A stretch of 14,040 nt of DNA, taken from positions 1-14,040 of the forward strand of contig CAUUTP010000054.1 in NCBI GenBank assembly GCA_963548155.1. Direction: 5' to 3'. Each line of letters opens with the position of its first letter. Position 1 is the first letter of the stretch. The DNA comes from Eikenella sp963548155 (lineage in GTDB: Bacteria; Pseudomonadota; Gammaproteobacteria; Burkholderiales; Neisseriaceae). Positions 13,090 to 14,040 of this stretch are shown here, one piece after another. The notes beneath the pieces are model-generated. The model saw only the letters and a list, made by a program, of their open reading frames with translations. It searched no databases and was not told where the DNA came from. The translations under genes and the position numbers were made by a program.

Positions 13090-13101
13090 CATCGGTTTCC
13101 C

Positions 13102-13662
13102 TCACCACTGCTCGCCGCGTTCGCCTGTACGGTCGCCCCAAGTTTCGTCTTGCTCGTAGGGCAGCACCATCATGGCCGAGAACCAGCCGCCGACCGCAAA
13201 CAGCGCGGGCAGCACATACCACGGCGGCGTGGACATCAGCTGGCTGAACATGCCGTCGGGCACGGGCAGCATGCCCTCCAAAGTATTGGCAATCAGCTGG
13301 TTGAGCCCCGGCACCACATCCATGCCCGCCAGCTGCGGCAGGGCATATAAAACCGCCGTCAGCCCCGTCCAGGCCAAAGTGGCCATTGCCCGTCCCGGCA
13401 GATTGTTTTGCCAAGCCAAGCGGCCGGCCAGCCAGCCCGTGAGCAGGGCGGGCAGCGCGAGCAGCCACAGGCAGTGGATGGCCGAGGTCAGCACGATGCT
13501 CAAGCCGTTGAATCCCGCCAGGCGCAGCAGCATGGCCTGCGGCGACTGCCAGCCGCCTTTCCACAACACGGTTAGCGCGCCGTAGAGCAGGCCGCAGGAA
13601 ATGCCGGCATACAGCACATACCAAATCATTTGCCGACGCGGCAGATTTTGCCGATTACCCAT
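13102..13662 (-). CDS. Hypothetical four-helix integral membrane protein
   Basis: I do not recognise the family. The 186-residue product begins with a basic N-terminus (MGNRQNLPRRQ). Predicted membrane helices lie at about residues 12-34, 52-80, 91-115 and 152-176, and an acidic, charged tail (EQDETWGDRTGERGEQW) ends the protein. The start at ATG 13660-13662 is supported by AAGGA about 8 bases upstream. The same frame stays open to 13995, but that part crosses a DUS cassette and runs antisense to argG, so I rejected it. psd follows 164 bases downstream on the same strand, after a DUS cassette. It could be a membrane partner or simply a neighbour. Confidence 0.8.
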   Translation of the reverse strand: MGNRQNLPRRQMIWYVLYAGISCGLLYGALTVLWKGGWQSPQAMLLRLAGFNGLSIVLTSAIHCLWLLALPALLTGWLAGRLAWQNNLPGRAMATLAWTGLTAVLYALPQLAGMDVVPGLNQLIANTLEGMLPVPDGMFSQLMSTPPWYVLPALFAVGGWFSAMMVLPYEQDETWGDRTGERGEQW

Positions 13663-13693
13663 GGCTTGTTCCTTGATTTCACCAAAGGCACAC

Positions 13694-13767
13694 AGGCTAC
13701 CTGAAAGCGCCATGCGCGTAAACCGGGCTGGCTTTAACTTCGTTGAGCCCACGCTTTCAGGTAGCCT
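13694..13767. repeat. 74-bp DUS-bounded cassette containing dispersed repeat copy D
   Basis: The arms are AGGCTACCTGAAAGCG (13694-13709) and its complement (13752-13767), a 16-bp perfect stem. The interior ends with the core TTTAACTTCGTTGAG at 13733-13747, a slightly diverged copy. The cassette fills most of the divergent gap between the membrane-protein gene and argG, leaving only 31 bases to the former's ATG. Confidence 0.75.
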
Positions 13768-13775
13768 GCTTCGGC

Positions 13776-13805
13776 TGGACAAGTTCATGCGTTTAGGCAC
13801 ACAAT
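13776..13805 (+). promoter_or_regulatory. Possible argG promoter
   Basis: TGGACA (13776-13781) and CACAAT (13800-13805) are 18 bases apart, a reasonable sigma-70 match that begins directly after the DUS cassette. It would give a leader of about 30 bases. No ARG-box-like operator was recognised. Confidence 0.35.
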
Positions 13806-13842
13806 CCCAGCCTTCAACCATCTTGCCAAACAAAGGAGCATC

Positions 13843-14040
13843 ATGAGCCAGAGCAACGCCACCATTCTGCAAACCCTGCCTGTCGGTCAAAAAGTCGGCA
13901 TCGCCTTCTCCGGCGGTCTTGATACCTCTGCCGCACTGTTGTGGATGAAACTCAAAGGCGCGCTGCCTTACGCCTACACCGCCAATCTCGGCCAACCTGA
14001 CGAAGACGATTACAACGCCATTCCTAAAAAAGCGATGGAA
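13843..14040 (+). CDS. argG: Argininosuccinate synthase, N-terminal 66 codons
   Basis: The gene runs off the window's right edge. The visible N-terminus contains the ATP pyrophosphatase P-loop SGGLDTS (residues 23-29) followed by AALLWMKLKGALPYAYTANLGQPDEDDY. This fits the longer class of argininosuccinate synthases, as in E. coli and Neisseria. The enzyme joins citrulline and aspartate with ATP to give argininosuccinate, the penultimate step of arginine synthesis. AAGGAG at 13833-13838 precedes the ATG by 4 bases. No defects are seen in the part present. Confidence 0.95.
   Translation, partial: MSQSNATILQTLPVGQKVGIAFSGGLDTSAALLWMKLKGALPYAYTANLGQPDEDDYNAIPKKAME

Noticed and set aside
123..13767. 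The many AGGCTACCTGAA copies as a CRISPR array or IS ends
   Set aside because: They are dispersed in both orientations, inside genes and as terminator pairs, with irregular spacing. They match the Eikenella uptake-sequence dialect instead.
13663..13995. An upstream extension of the four-helix membrane protein to 297 residues
   Set aside because: It crosses a DUS cassette and lies antisense to the start of argG. The ATG at 13660-13662 has a good ribosome-binding site.

Overview
The window looks like a chromosomal segment of an Eikenella species (Neisseriaceae, Betaproteobacteria). Two things point there. The 12-mer AGGCTACCTGAA, which is the Eikenella dialect of the neisserial DNA uptake sequence (eikDUS), occurs about 26 times over both strands, or roughly once per 540 bp. 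The proteins are also neisserial in type: lipid-anchored azurin (Laz), a MutT with a C-terminal ThiE-like domain, and a 737-residue RelA. Genus and family assignments rest on recalled motifs, not on a database search.

Layout, left to right. The tail of a universal stress protein gene (+) ends at 98. A two-helix membrane protein of unknown function (+) follows. Next is a minus-strand cluster of three genes: a Nudix/ThiE-like protein with an unexplained N-terminal domain, a small membrane-anchored protein, and hemW. An orphan P-loop ATPase (+) with a repeat-containing promoter stands alone. Then come glnD and relA, both minus, with relA upstream. apt (+) diverges from relA, and laz (+) follows with its own strong promoter box and a textbook terminator. 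A Correia-like miniature element lies after laz. psd and a four-helix membrane protein follow on the minus strand, and the window closes with the first 66 codons of argG (+).

Functionally most of this is housekeeping: heme chaperoning (HemW), nucleotide sanitation (MutT-like), nitrogen signalling (GlnD), stringent response (RelA), adenine salvage (Apt), phosphatidylethanolamine synthesis (Psd) and arginine synthesis (ArgG). Laz is a periplasmic copper redox protein. The proximity of relA and glnD may simply be conserved gene order, since a DUS hairpin separates them.

The unusual content is in the non-coding DNA. The uptake sequence is used as intrinsic terminator stems. It also bounds a set of 65-74 bp inverted-repeat cassettes with differing interiors, and some of these share a core (TTTTAACTTCGTTGAAG). 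One copy of that core appears to have been split by the Correia-like element at its TA dinucleotide, and the empty site can be rebuilt from sibling copies a few hundred to thousands of bases away. Other leads are a C9 homopolymer inside glnD that could allow slippage, the extra domain on the Nudix protein, and direct repeats in front of the orphan ATPase.
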